A stretch of 64,000 nt of DNA from Streptomyces sp. A 4/2. Lineage in GTDB: Bacteria; Actinomycetota; Actinomycetes; Streptomycetales; Streptomycetaceae. This document shows, in pieces, positions 23,988 through 33,356 of this stretch. The position numbers and the translations under genes were made by a program. Each line of letters opens with the position of its first letter. The stretch's first letter is position 1. The stretch is taken from assembly GCF_940670765.1 (NCBI RefSeq), contig NZ_CALNVW010000019.1:186001-250000 (forward strand), in the 5' to 3' direction. The notes beneath the pieces were generated by a model that had not been told where the DNA came from, ran no database searches, and worked only from the letters and a program-made list of their open reading frames with translations.

Positions 23988-25646
23988 TCACGCAGCCCCG
24001 TCCCCCGACCCGCTCAGCAGATCGTCCGCGTCCACGATCCGGTACGCGTACCCCTGCTCGGCCAGGAACCGCTGGCGGTGCGCCGCGAAGTCCTGGTCGA
24101 TCGTGTCCCTCGCCACCACCGAGTAGAAACGGGCCTCGTGCCCGTCCGCCTTCGGGCGCAGCACGCGTCCCAGCCGCTGTGCCTCCTCCTGGCGTGAGCC
24201 GAAGGTTCCCGAGACCTGGATCGCGACCGTCGCCTCGGGCAGGTCGATGGAGAAGTTCGCGACCTTCGAGACGACGAGCACGCTGATCTCGCCCTCGCGG
24301 AACGCGCCGAAGAGCTTCTCGCGCTGCGCGTTCGACGTCTCGCCCTTGATGACCGGCGCGTTCAGATGCTCGCCCAGTTCGTCGAGCTGGTCGATGTACT
24401 GGCCGATGACCAGGGTCTGCTCCCCCTGGTGCTTACGGACCAGCGCCTCCGTGACCTTCCGCTTGGTCGCGGTCGTCGCGCAGAAACGGTACTTCTCCTC
24501 CGCCTCGGCGGTGGCGTACGCGAGCCGCTCGGTGTCCGTCAGATTGACCCGGACCTCGACACAGTCGGCGGGCGCGATGTATCCCTGCGCCTCGATCTCC
24601 TTCCACGGCGCGTCGAACCGCTTGGGCCCGATCAGCGAGAAGACGTCCGACTCGCGGCCGTCCTCCCGTACGAGCGTCGCGGTGAGCCCGAGCCGGCGGC
24701 GGGCCTGGAGGTCGGCGGTGAACTTGAAGACGGGGGCGGGCAGCAGATGCACCTCGTCGTAGATGACCAGACCCCAGTCGCGCGAGTCGAAGAGCTCCAG
24801 GTGCGGGTAGACGCCCTTCCTGCGGGTCGTCAGCACCTGGTACGTCGCGATCGTGACCGGGCGGATCTCCTTCTTCGTACCGCTGTACTCACCGATCTCG
24901 TCCTCCGTGAGGGAGGTCCGCTTCACCAGCTCGTGCTTCCACTGGCGGGCCGAGACGGTGTTGGTGACCAGGATCAGCGTGGTCGCCTTGGCCTCGGCCA
25001 TCGCACCGGCGCCGACCAGCGTCTTCCCCGCGCCACAGGGCAGGACGACGACGCCGGAGCCGCCGTGCCAGAAGTTCTCGACGGCCTGCTTCTGGTACGG
25101 GCGCAGGGTCCAGCCGTCCTCGGCCAGATCGATCTGGTGCGCCTCGCCGTCGACGTACCCGGCCAGGTCCTCGGCGGGCCAGCCCAGCTTCAGCAGCGTC
25201 TGCTTGATCTGCCCCCGCTCGGAGGGATGCACGGCGACCGTGTCCGGGTCGAGCCGCGCACCGACCAGCGGCGCGACCTTCTTCGAGCGCAGGATCTCCT
25301 CCAGGACCGGCCGGTCGGTCGAGGTGAGGACCAGCCCGTGCACCGGGTGCTTGGAGAGGGTGAGGCGGCCGTAGCGGGCCATGGTCTCGGCGACGTCCAC
25401 GAGCAGCGCGTGCGGCACGGGATAGCGGGAGAACTCGACGAGCGCGTCCACGACCTGCTCGGCGTCGTGCCCGGCGGCACGGGCGTTCCACAGACCGAGC
25501 GGGGTCAGCCGGTAGGTATGGATGTGCTCCGGCGCACGCTCCAGCTCCGCGAACGGCGCGATGGCCCGGCGGCAGGCGTCGGCCTGCTCGTGGTCCACCT
25601 CCAAGAGCAAGGTTTTGTCGCTTTGGACGATGAGCGGTCCATTCAC
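23988..25646 (-). CDS. XPB-family DNA repair helicase
   Basis: 552 residues from GTG 25646 (VNGPLIV; AAGGGA ahead). An N-terminal damage-recognition-like domain is followed by the SF2 motor: motif I CGAGKTLVGAG (about 204-214), DEVH box (297-300), motif III LTATLVREDGRE, and motif VI QRLGRVLRPK. Bacterial XPB unwinds DNA 3' to 5'. A helicase-associated protein with an XPB-like N-terminal domain is encoded at 29463-32060 and may be a partner. Confidence 0.94.
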   Translation of the reverse strand: MNGPLIVQSDKTLLLEVDHEQADACRRAIAPFAELERAPEHIHTYRLTPLGLWNARAAGHDAEQVVDALVEFSRYPVPHALLVDVAETMARYGRLTLSKHPVHGLVLTSTDRPVLEEILRSKKVAPLVGARLDPDTVAVHPSERGQIKQTLLKLGWPAEDLAGYVDGEAHQIDLAEDGWTLRPYQKQAVENFWHGGSGVVVLPCGAGKTLVGAGAMAEAKATTLILVTNTVSARQWKHELVKRTSLTEDEIGEYSGTKKEIRPVTIATYQVLTTRRKGVYPHLELFDSRDWGLVIYDEVHLLPAPVFKFTADLQARRRLGLTATLVREDGRESDVFSLIGPKRFDAPWKEIEAQGYIAPADCVEVRVNLTDTERLAYATAEAEEKYRFCATTATKRKVTEALVRKHQGEQTLVIGQYIDQLDELGEHLNAPVIKGETSNAQREKLFGAFREGEISVLVVSKVANFSIDLPEATVAIQVSGTFGSRQEEAQRLGRVLRPKADGHEARFYSVVARDTIDQDFAAHRQRFLAEQGYAYRIVDADDLLSGSGDGAA

Positions 25647-25891
25647 GCGGTGAGTCCCTTCGCGCAGTGAGGCCTTTCCGTACGGGCCAAACCACCAGTG
25701 TCGCGCATGGCGCGGTCGCCGCGCGGCTGAGTGCGGGGTGCGGTGGGCGTACCGGGCGCGGGAACTCGTCGGGGTGACGACCGGATCACACCCTGTGCAA
25801 TGTCGTTGGAGTGGCAGTAGGGTCAAATTCTGACGCCAGGGCCGGTCTGACGACATGCCTCACGCCATCAATCAGTGCTTGGAGGACTGCC

Positions 25892-27259
25892 TTGCTGCTT
25901 CGGTTCCAGGTCACCAATCACGCGTCGTTGCGCGATGAGCAGGAGCTCTCACTGATCGCCGCCGACCGGCATCCGGACCGCGTCGAAACGGAGCTGCCGG
26001 GCACTGGCCATCGGGTGGTGCCGGTCGCCGTGGTCTACGGCACGAATGCCTCCGGAAAGTCGAATGTGATCGACGCCCTGCGGTGGATGCGCTCCGCTGT
26101 GCTGTCGTCCTTCCGTACGTGGGATCCCAGCGGGGGTGTCCCGCGCCGCCCCTTCGCGATGCGCCAGGACACCACGGCGCATCCGAGTGTGTTCGAGGCT
26201 GAATTCGCCCTCGACGGCGTGCGCCACGAGTTCGGCTTCTCCGTGGACGACGACCGGGTCATCGAGGAATGGCTCTTCTACTACCCCGAGGGGAGGCAAC
26301 GCCGCCTGTACGAGCGCAAGGCGGGTGAGCCCATGATCTTCGGGCGCTGGCTGACCGGGCAGCGCAAGGTCATTGCGGAGCTGCTGCGGCCGAACAGTCT
26401 CTACCTGTCCGTAGCGGCGGCGCAGGGTCACAAGCAACTCGGCGCCGTCTACCGCTGGTTCCAGCAGAGCCTGCGAGTGGCCACCGACAACGACTTCGGG
26501 CAGCGCCTCGGCCACACCGTCAGCCTCTGCCTCGACGACAGGGGCCAGGGGGGCGGGGCACCCGTGATGGCTCTGCTCCGCTTCGCCGACCTCGGGGTGT
26601 CCGGCCTGGAGGTGGCAGAACCCGACGAAGCGGCTCGTGAGGAGTACCGGCGGATCACCCAGGCCGTCAGGGAAGTTCTCGGTGACAAGGGGCGGGTGCA
26701 GGAACAGATCCCGGCTCCGGTCCGGGTCGAACACACAACGGCGGACGGTGTCTTCCCGCTGGATCTCGCGGAGGAATCGAGCGGCACGCGCACCTGGATC
26801 GGGCTGATCGGCCCTGTTGTCACCGTGCTTTCCTCGGGGTCGGTGCTGTGCGTGGATGAACTGGACGCGCGCCTCCATCCCTACCTGGTGGATGCTCTGG
26901 TCGGAATGTTCCAATCACCCGAGGTGAACAGCAGGGGCGCGCAGCTGATTTTCAGTACGCATGAGGCGGCGCTTCTCGGCCGCAATGTGCGGACACAACT
27001 GTTCCGGGACCAGGTGTGGTTCACCGAGAAGGATCCGGCGACTCTGGCGACGAGGCTCTTCCCGATGACGGAATTCCGGGTGCGTGATTCTGCCGAGAAC
27101 CTTGAGAAGCGCTATCTGACCGGGCGTTACGGCGCGGTGCCGTATTTGGACGACGATGCGCTGCGGGACATCGCCGCGGCGTTCCAGCTTGTTGGGGGCG
27201 GGCATGGGGCGGGGCAAGCCGCTGGGGCGGACGAAGGGCGCACGCCCGGAGCAGCGTAG
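25892..27259 (+). CDS. RloA/AbiLi-like AAA ATPase (candidate phage defence)
   Basis: 455 residues from TTG 25892, chosen because GGAGG lies six bases ahead and translation then begins at the canonical MLLRFQVTNHASLRDEQELS. Walker A GTNASGKSN (50-58), Walker B SVLCVDELDARLHP and the H-loop IFSTHEAALLG mark an SMC-like AAA_21/OLD-type ATPase. The gene overlaps the next, an RloB-family protein, by 56 bases. ATPase plus RloB is the composition of the AbiL abortive-infection system (AbiLi and AbiLii). The ATPase is expected to sense infection and control RloB. Confidence 0.88.
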   Translation: MLLRFQVTNHASLRDEQELSLIAADRHPDRVETELPGTGHRVVPVAVVYGTNASGKSNVIDALRWMRSAVLSSFRTWDPSGGVPRRPFAMRQDTTAHPSVFEAEFALDGVRHEFGFSVDDDRVIEEWLFYYPEGRQRRLYERKAGEPMIFGRWLTGQRKVIAELLRPNSLYLSVAAAQGHKQLGAVYRWFQQSLRVATDNDFGQRLGHTVSLCLDDRGQGGGAPVMALLRFADLGVSGLEVAEPDEAAREEYRRITQAVREVLGDKGRVQEQIPAPVRVEHTTADGVFPLDLAEESSGTRTWIGLIGPVVTVLSSGSVLCVDELDARLHPYLVDALVGMFQSPEVNSRGAQLIFSTHEAALLGRNVRTQLFRDQVWFTEKDPATLATRLFPMTEFRVRDSAENLEKRYLTGRYGAVPYLDDDALRDIAAAFQLVGGGHGAGQAAGADEGRTPGAA

Positions 27260-27833
27260 GTTCCTGATCTACTCGGAGGGGGAGTGCACGGAGGACCAGT
27301 ATTTCCGGGGGCTGCGCGGCGATCTGCGCGCGCTTCCGGTGAACATCCAGATCGGTGGGGTGCACGGGGAGCCCAAGTCGCTGGTCAGGGCTGCGATCGC
27401 ACACAAGGAGCGCGCGGTCGCATCGGTTGCGGTCCGCTTCACCGCGTACGACGAGGTCTGGTGCGTGGTGGACGTCGAAGCGCCTCGCGCGCATGCGTCT
27501 CTGGACGAAGCGCTGTCGCTCGCGTCCCGCTCCGGAGTCCAAGTGGCGCTCACCAACCCGTGTTTCGAACTCTGGGTGTTGCTGCACTTCGCCCCGGTCA
27601 CCGGGTACTGCACCTCGGGAGCGGTGCAGAAGGCCCTGGAAGGGCTGGGGAGTTGTGGCTATACGACGAGCCGCAAGCACCTGGACTACGAGCGTCTGCG
27701 CGACCGGCACGAGCAGGCGAGGGAACGGGCCGTGGAGCTGAGGCGGCGGGGTACGAACGGTCGATCGGTGAATCCGTGGACCGAGGTGGACCGGCTGGTG
27801 GACTTGTTGAAGGCGGCCCGCGCGAAACGCTGA
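27204..27833 (+). CDS. RloB/AbiLii-like effector
   Basis: 209 residues. RloB family motifs: FLIYSEGECTEDQYF (20-34), acidic VWCVVDVEAP (86-94) and TNPCFELWVLLHF (117-129). The EGxxTE and DxE acidic pattern resembles a TOPRIM-type metal site; a nuclease role is inferred, not shown. The start lies inside the ATPase gene, so both are co-translated and presumably form one complex. The last codons are caught in a 15-base tandem repeat. Confidence 0.88.
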   Translation: MGRGKPLGRTKGARPEQRRFLIYSEGECTEDQYFRGLRGDLRALPVNIQIGGVHGEPKSLVRAAIAHKERAVASVAVRFTAYDEVWCVVDVEAPRAHASLDEALSLASRSGVQVALTNPCFELWVLLHFAPVTGYCTSGAVQKALEGLGSCGYTTSRKHLDYERLRDRHEQARERAVELRRRGTNGRSVNPWTEVDRLVDLLKAARAKR

Positions 27834-27859
27834 CGCCCGAAACGCTGACGCCCGAAACG
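27824..27859. repeat. 15-base tandem repeat at the rloB stop codon
   Basis: GAAACGCTGACGCCC twice in tandem (27824-27838, 27839-27853) plus a partial third. It includes the rloB stop codon, so TGA is repeated in frame. Confidence 0.85.
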
Positions 27860-27950
27860 TGCGGGGGAGGAGCGGCACTTTCCAACAGGCCCTGTGCCGC
27901 CGGAGGTTGCTCAAGGCGTGTCCCCGTAACGCGCGGGTACACGCTGACTC

Positions 27951-28769
27951 ATGGACTCCGAACCGCGACTGCAACGACGGACATGGGGCTCGACCGTGAT
28001 GCGCGTGCTCGTGCTGCTGGCCGGCTTCTTCTGCATGGTGGGGTTCGCGGTGGCGCTGGCGAAGGTGACGCTTGAGCCTTCTGCCGCCTCGGTGGACCTC
28101 ACGCACACCAATCTGAAGCCCGGCGATTCGATCCGGACGTACGTCGACCAACCGGCGTTCCGCGACACGGTCAAGCAGATCGGCGGCAATCTGTTGCTCG
28201 GCGTGCCGTTCGGTGTGCTGCTGCCGGTGCTGATTCCCAAGGCGCGCGGGCTGCTGCGGGTGGTGCTGGTGACTGCCTTCGTGATGTTCCTCGTCGAGTC
28301 GGCGCAGGGGCTCTTCATCACCGGGCGGGCCTTCGACATCGACGACGTGATCCTGAACACGACGGGTGCGCTGATCGGTTACCTGCTGCTGGGGCGGCGG
28401 CTGGGACGTGCGCTGCACCCGCGGCGTACGCACTGGTGGCAGCGGTCGGGCGGGGTGGCTGCGGCTGGGCCGCCGGTGGCTGAGTCGAAGCCGAAGCCGA
28501 AGCCGTCGCCGACGCCGAGCCCGAAGCCGAGGTCGAGGCCGAAACGGGGTCCGAGTCCGAAGTCGAAACTGAAGGCGGTGCTGGCGGGGAGGCTGAAGTC
28601 CCAGCCGAAGAAATCCCAGTCGAAGAAATCCCAGTCAAAGTCTGTGGCCAGGAAGACTGCGGCCAAGAAAGCCTCGGCTGCGAAGGGTGCGGCCAAGAAG
28701 ACCCCGGCCAAGAAGACCCCGGCCAAGAAGACCGCAGCCAAGCCTGCTGCCGGGACCTCCTCGCGTTGA
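27951..28769 (+). CDS. VanZ family protein with histone-H1-like tail
   Basis: 272 residues. Four membrane helices form a VanZ-like domain (about 18-150), with LLLGVPFGVLLPVLIP, FLVESAQGLF and FDIDDVILNTTGALIGYLL. From about residue 175 the protein turns into a Lys/Pro/Ala tail: KPKPSPTPSPKP, then KKSQSKKSQSK, then AAKKTPAKKTPAKKTAAK. That tail resembles the C-terminal arms of HupS and histone H1. Such a tail would bind nucleic acid, teichoic acid or another polyanion. VanZ proteins are linked to glycopeptide resistance, but their mechanism is unclear. Confidence 0.85.
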   Translation: MDSEPRLQRRTWGSTVMRVLVLLAGFFCMVGFAVALAKVTLEPSAASVDLTHTNLKPGDSIRTYVDQPAFRDTVKQIGGNLLLGVPFGVLLPVLIPKARGLLRVVLVTAFVMFLVESAQGLFITGRAFDIDDVILNTTGALIGYLLLGRRLGRALHPRRTHWWQRSGGVAAAGPPVAESKPKPKPSPTPSPKPRSRPKRGPSPKSKLKAVLAGRLKSQPKKSQSKKSQSKSVARKTAAKKASAAKGAAKKTPAKKTPAKKTAAKPAAGTSSR

Positions 28770-28846
28770 CGGGGTGCGGGCCGGGTGGAGGTCCCCCGCC
28801 GGTCCGCACTCCGTGTTCGTGGGGTCTGCCGTGACGGCTACCGCGG

Positions 28847-29236
28847 TTACTGCGGCTTGAAGGAGCGGATCTGGTAGCTCCCCTGGAGGTTGCCGCCGTG
28901 GCCGGCCGGGGTGGATCCGACCCGGTGGTTGTAGTTGGTGTTCGTGTAGTACTGAATGCGGTGGCCTGTCCCGTTCCACAGGGAGCGGACCTTCTCGCCC
29001 TTCTGGATGAACGGGCAGTCGTCGGCGGTGTTCGCCTTCTGCCGGGTCGTCCAATGGCAGTAGTGCCCGCTGCCGTTCCAACCGCTGTAGATGCAGAAGT
29101 TCCCCGGGCGGCAGTTGTAGGAAGCGCTCGGGCTGTGGACGGTGGGGGACCGGACTTCCGCGGTCGCGGTGGGTCCGGTGCAGAGGCTGACGGCCGCGGC
29201 GATCGAGACGAGGCCGAGCGTGGCGATGCGGTTCAT
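28847..29236 (-). CDS. Peptidase inhibitor I36-like secreted protein
   Basis: 129 residues. Signal peptide (about 1-27, MNRIATLGLVSIAAAVSLC...TATA) followed by a domain with CRPGNFCIYSGWNGSG, CHWTTRQ, DDCPFIQ and NYNHRVGS. This is the beta-gamma-crystallin-like pattern of peptidase-inhibitor family I36 in Streptomyces (SMI type). It is probably secreted to block a metalloprotease, though many family members are untested. Confidence 0.85.
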   Translation of the reverse strand: MNRIATLGLVSIAAAVSLCTGPTATAEVRSPTVHSPSASYNCRPGNFCIYSGWNGSGHYCHWTTRQKANTADDCPFIQKGEKVRSLWNGTGHRIQYYTNTNYNHRVGSTPAGHGGNLQGSYQIRSFKPQ

Positions 29237-29462
29237 GGAGAAACCCCTTTTCCGTGATCCTGATCACCAGCAGCGTGGCATGCCGACAACTTGCCCGGAA
29301 AGGGGCGAATCGGGAGCGAATCAGGGGCGCCCGAAGCGCGCGCCCGGGGCCCGAAGCGCGTGTCCCGGACCCGGAACGCATCGCCGTACCCCGGCGTGAT
29401 CTCGGCGGGCCGGGCCCTCGCCTCTGCCCCACCCTCACCTCCAACCCCAGCCCCGCCTCCGC

Positions 29463-32060
29463 TCAGGCCGGGTCGTCCGTCAGCTCCGCGACCCCCGTGA
29501 TGCGGTGCAGCGGATACGTGCGGACGTCGTCCGCCGTGTGGTCGTACGCCGTCACGAAGCCGCCCTCCACCCGGACCGGTGCGATGACCCGTCTGCTCGC
29601 CGCGCCGTCGGCGTTGACGTAGCCGATCCAGAGCGCCGCGCCCGTCATGGCCGCGGCCTGCACCGTGGCGAGGGTCTCGGCGGACGGGGTGCGCGGCAGG
29701 TTGCCGTACTCCGGTACCGGTTCGTGGACCACCGTGGCGGCCGTGTCACCGGCCCTGATCGCTCGCAGCGCCGCGCCGAGCAGCGTGTCGTCGGGGACCG
29801 GCGGACCCTCGGGGACCGGCGCGGGGGCGGTCCGGGGCGGGGTGCGGTAGGCGTCCTGGCGGGTGATCAGGACGTCGCCCTCGGCGGACTCCGCGGCCGG
29901 GGCGAAGCCCATCGAGCGCAGCCCGTCGAGGAGCGTGACCGGGTCGGCCGCGGAGGCCAGCACCGTGGGGGCGAGCCGGCGCAGTCGCAGCGACTGGGAG
30001 CGGGTGTCCGCCAGGATCTCGCTCAGGACGGCGTCGTCGTCGCAGCGCACGTACGAGGACGCTGCCCCGACCCGCAGATGGCCGTGTTTACGGGCCACGT
30101 CGTCGATGAGGTACGTGAGCGGCTGCGGCACCGGCGTACGGCTGTGCGCCGCGAGGAAGGCGTGCAGGTCGGAGGCCGTCTGCCCGGCGTCGAGCGCGCG
30201 GCGTACGGAGCCCTGGGTGAAGCGGTAGACGGTGGCGCCGCCCTTGGACTCGACGTCCGCCGCGACGTCGAGCAGTTCGGCGAGCGGGCGCTCCAGCGGG
30301 CCGGGTGCGACGGCGGTGAGGTCGGCCTGGAGGAGTACGTGGTCGAGGGGCTCGGGGATGAGCGTGGCGATCGCGGCGGCGGCGCGCTCGCGGGAAGCGG
30401 CCACCTCCGCGGCGGTGGGGGCGGGCCGGGCGCCGGTGCCCGGCCCGGACGCTGCGGACTCGCCCAGCAGGGCCCTGCCGTGCGTGGACAGGGCGCCGCG
30501 GCCGGTGACGCCCAGCAGTTCCGCCTCGTTCAGCGTCCACCGGGCGATGCGGGAGCGCAGGTCGCCGACGGCGGTCGCGCCGTACGTGTGGCGGGCCGAC
30601 GGGATGTCCGCCGCCGTGCCCGCGCCCCGGCCCGCCGCCGCACCGCCGGATTGCGCGCCGGAGGCCGTACCGCGCACCGGGCGCTCCCAGCGGAGCCGGG
30701 CCAGCAGGGACTCCGGGTCGGGCGCGGTGCCTTCGGGGAGCGTGGCCATCAGGGCCAGGGTTCTGCGGCGCACCTCGGGAGCTGCCGAGCGGTCCAGGTC
30801 GGTGCCCAGGGTCGACAGGGCGCGGCCCTTGGCGTCCAGGCCGCCGATGAGCCCGGGGGTGCGGGTGGCGGTGAGCCAGCTGGTGGCCAGGACCGACCAC
30901 CGTTCCTGGGCGGGGGATTCGAGCCAGGCGTCGTACGCGGGGGTGGCCGCGAAGCGTTCGTCGTCCCCCGCGGACTTCGAGGAGCGGGACGGGCTGCTGC
31001 CGCCGTCCGCCGCCAACAGGCCTGCGGCGTAAGCGAGTTCGACCCAGAAGGCGGCCAGTTGTTCGGTCGTGTCCAGTGCGGTGGCGGTCCGCTTCAGATC
31101 GCGGACGCTGAGGCCGCCGGAGCGCATGACGGTGGGGCCGCCCTCGTTCCAGTCCTTGAACAGGTCCTCGATGGTGGAGAGCGCCATGAACGCCTGGCCC
31201 GCCGCCGCTGCGTCCACAGCCTGTGGACCGTACTCCCGCGTCGGTGCGACGGCGGGCGGCACCGGCTCGGCGTGGCGGTGCGCGCGCCCGGCGCGCAGAT
31301 GCAGCGCGGCCTCCCGGGGGAGTACCACCGTGCGCGCGCTGGCGGGCAGCAGCAGCCCGTGGTCGCGCAGCCAGCGCACCGGCGGGGTGGGATCGGCGGC
31401 CACCTCTCCGTACGGCGGCCCCCAGACCAGCCTGCTCAGTACGTTCAGCGACTCCACGGGCGCCTCGTCGAGCAGCGCCGACATCCGCGTCCGGTCGGTG
31501 AACAACGAGGTCAGCGCGGCGACCGCGGACACCGAGTCATGGGTCCCGGCAAGCCCGGCCGCGGTGACGATCTCCTGCACGCGGCCCGGCGACATGCCGA
31601 CCGTCGCCTCCGCCACGGTCGGTCCGAGACCGGTCGGGGAGGGGTGCGCCGGGGACGGCGCGAGGAGCTCGCGGGCGGTGCGCACCAGCCGGAGCCGGTC
31701 GTCCGCGCCCCAGATCAGGGCCTGTTCGCGCAGTACGTCCACCGCGCCGGGCAGCGCGGACGCCACCGCGGGGTCGCACTCGTCACCGCCCATGAGGGCG
31801 AGGAGCGTGGTGTACGGCGCGGGGTCCGGCGCGACGGCCAGCGCCTCCGCCGTCTGGAGCGTGAACCGGTCGAGATGTTCGAGCGCCCGGACCACCGAGG
31901 CGCGGGTGCCCGCCCGGGTGGCGAGCTGGCCCAGATCGCCCGGCACCGGCGCCAACAGGTCGGGCCGTGCCCGCAGCAGACCCGCCAGGGACGCGTCGTC
32001 GCGGATGCGCAGGGCCTCGGCGAGGGTGCGCGGTGGCGTGCTGCGTGTTCGTTCCGGCAC
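29463..32060 (-). CDS. Helicase-associated (XPB/Ssl2-like N-terminal domain) protein
   Basis: 865 residues with no helicase motor. The C-terminal third (about 600-865) carries the helicase_C_3/WYL-like region: LDHVLLQADLTAVAPGPLERPL, VYRFTQGSVRRALD, TYLIDDVARKHGHLRVG and a terminal beta-rich part (ALWIGYVNADGAASRRVIAPVRVEGGFVTAYD). This is the actinobacterial 'helicase-associated domain' family with an XPB-like domain. It may act with the XPB helicase at 23988-25646 in DNA repair or transcription. The gap 32061-32296 upstream shows nothing distinct. Confidence 0.82.
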   Translation of the reverse strand: MPERTRSTPPRTLAEALRIRDDASLAGLLRARPDLLAPVPGDLGQLATRAGTRASVVRALEHLDRFTLQTAEALAVAPDPAPYTTLLALMGGDECDPAVASALPGAVDVLREQALIWGADDRLRLVRTARELLAPSPAHPSPTGLGPTVAEATVGMSPGRVQEIVTAAGLAGTHDSVSAVAALTSLFTDRTRMSALLDEAPVESLNVLSRLVWGPPYGEVAADPTPPVRWLRDHGLLLPASARTVVLPREAALHLRAGRAHRHAEPVPPAVAPTREYGPQAVDAAAAGQAFMALSTIEDLFKDWNEGGPTVMRSGGLSVRDLKRTATALDTTEQLAAFWVELAYAAGLLAADGGSSPSRSSKSAGDDERFAATPAYDAWLESPAQERWSVLATSWLTATRTPGLIGGLDAKGRALSTLGTDLDRSAAPEVRRRTLALMATLPEGTAPDPESLLARLRWERPVRGTASGAQSGGAAAGRGAGTAADIPSARHTYGATAVGDLRSRIARWTLNEAELLGVTGRGALSTHGRALLGESAASGPGTGARPAPTAAEVAASRERAAAAIATLIPEPLDHVLLQADLTAVAPGPLERPLAELLDVAADVESKGGATVYRFTQGSVRRALDAGQTASDLHAFLAAHSRTPVPQPLTYLIDDVARKHGHLRVGAASSYVRCDDDAVLSEILADTRSQSLRLRRLAPTVLASAADPVTLLDGLRSMGFAPAAESAEGDVLITRQDAYRTPPRTAPAPVPEGPPVPDDTLLGAALRAIRAGDTAATVVHEPVPEYGNLPRTPSAETLATVQAAAMTGAALWIGYVNADGAASRRVIAPVRVEGGFVTAYDHTADDVRTYPLHRITGVAELTDDPA

Positions 32061-32296
32061 GTGCGCCTCCCGTAGTACTGACTAGTGCTGACCGGTCCCC
32101 ATCCGGCCCACGTTACTGAGATTTGCGTGGAGATGACGCACCGCCCCACTCGGGGCCCGCCGACTTCGGCCCGCTCCGGGGTGTGCGGGAGCGGCGGAGC
32201 GGCGCGGAACAGCCGTGCGGGGAGGGCGTGATGAGCGACGGCGCGCGGTGGGGGCGCTACCGTCGGGGCAGAGCGGCTTGAAGGGGAGCGAACTCC

Positions 32297-33346
32297 GTGG
32301 GGATCGAGAGCGATCAGCTCGTCTACGACTATCTGAGCCGGGTCGGCGACCTGGCCCAGCGGCAACTGCCCTCCGCGGAGCGGATGCGGCTGGTGTCCTC
32401 GCTGCGCAGCGAGATCGACCGGCAGCGGGCCTCGGCCGACGCGGGGACTCCGGCCGGCGTGCGCCGCATCCTGGGCAGACTCGGCACGCCCGCCGAACAG
32501 GTGGCCGCGGCGGCGGGAGGCACGCCACTGGATACCGGGCGCGCCGAGCCGGAGCAGGCCGTACGGGAACGGACCCGCCGGATCCCGCGCCCCCGCAGGA
32601 CGGAGAAGGCCGAGCCGCCGCCCGCCCGCTCGACCGCCGCGTCCCCGCCGCACCTCGCGGGCGAGGACGAACTCGGTACGGGTGGCGGCGAGCCCGACTG
32701 GTGGCGCATCCAGCCGGGCCCCTTCGGCGCCGGTGACGCCGTGCACGGTTTCACGGGCGGGGTGGAGATCCCGGAGATACTGAAGCCGCCGCCCGAGGAC
32801 GAGGACGCGAACGGGGCTGCTGACGAAGACGGCGCCGACGGACCGGACGGGGAGGGCGCGGAGCCCGTCGAGGCGGCGCCCCGCGGCCGGGCGCTGCTGG
32901 GCCGCCGCCGGGCAGCCGGGGGCGGCGACGCGACCGGCGACGAGGGCGACGCGGGCGGCGGGGACGGAGCGGCCGGTGGGCGCGCCGCGTATCTGCGTAC
33001 CTTCACGGGGGTCTTCTCCAGCCCGGTCCTGCTGCTCGCCGCGGTCCTGCTCGTCGTCGGCGCGGTGCTCGGCTCGCTGCTGGTGCTCGGCGCGGGCTGG
33101 ATCATCGCGTACATGTCGCGCAGGCTCAGCCGCGCCGAGGCGAAATGGGCGGTGCTCGGGCTCCCGGGCACGGTCGCGCTGGGCGGCATCGTCTGGCTGT
33201 GGGGGCGGTCCAGCGGGCACTGGGGTTCGGCGATCCCGGAGCACGGGATGGGCGGCGCGATCTCCGGGGTGTGGCCGGTCGCCCTGCGGGCCGCCGCCGG
33301 TGCCTCCGCGCTCTACCTGGTCTGGCGGTCGCGGAGGCGGGCGTAG
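32297..33346 (+). CDS. HAAS-like domain membrane protein
   Basis: 349 residues from GTG 32297 (GGGAG eight bases ahead). The first 80 residues (YDYLSRVGDLAQRQLPSAERMRLVSSLRSEIDRQR..GTPAGVRRILGRLGTPAEQVAA) form the helical HAAS signalling domain often linked to PadR-type regulation. A long disordered, acidic Pro/Gly/Glu linker follows (about 85-230), then three or four membrane helices. A role in envelope stress signalling is possible. There is no PadR gene adjacent. Confidence 0.78.
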   Translation: MGIESDQLVYDYLSRVGDLAQRQLPSAERMRLVSSLRSEIDRQRASADAGTPAGVRRILGRLGTPAEQVAAAAGGTPLDTGRAEPEQAVRERTRRIPRPRRTEKAEPPPARSTAASPPHLAGEDELGTGGGEPDWWRIQPGPFGAGDAVHGFTGGVEIPEILKPPPEDEDANGAADEDGADGPDGEGAEPVEAAPRGRALLGRRRAAGGGDATGDEGDAGGGDGAAGGRAAYLRTFTGVFSSPVLLLAAVLLVVGAVLGSLLVLGAGWIIAYMSRRLSRAEAKWAVLGLPGTVALGGIVWLWGRSSGHWGSAIPEHGMGGAISGVWPVALRAAAGASALYLVWRSRRRA

Positions 33347-33356
33347 GGAGGCGTCG

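Noticed and set aside
25811..25891. Longer N-terminus for the RloA-like ATPase
   Set aside because: The extra 27 residues lack homology-like features, and a GGAGG site is perfectly placed for TTG 25892.
29505..32075. 856-residue plus-strand frame over the helicase-associated gene
   Set aside because: Antisense shadow of the gene at 29463-32060; low-complexity Arg/Gly translation.
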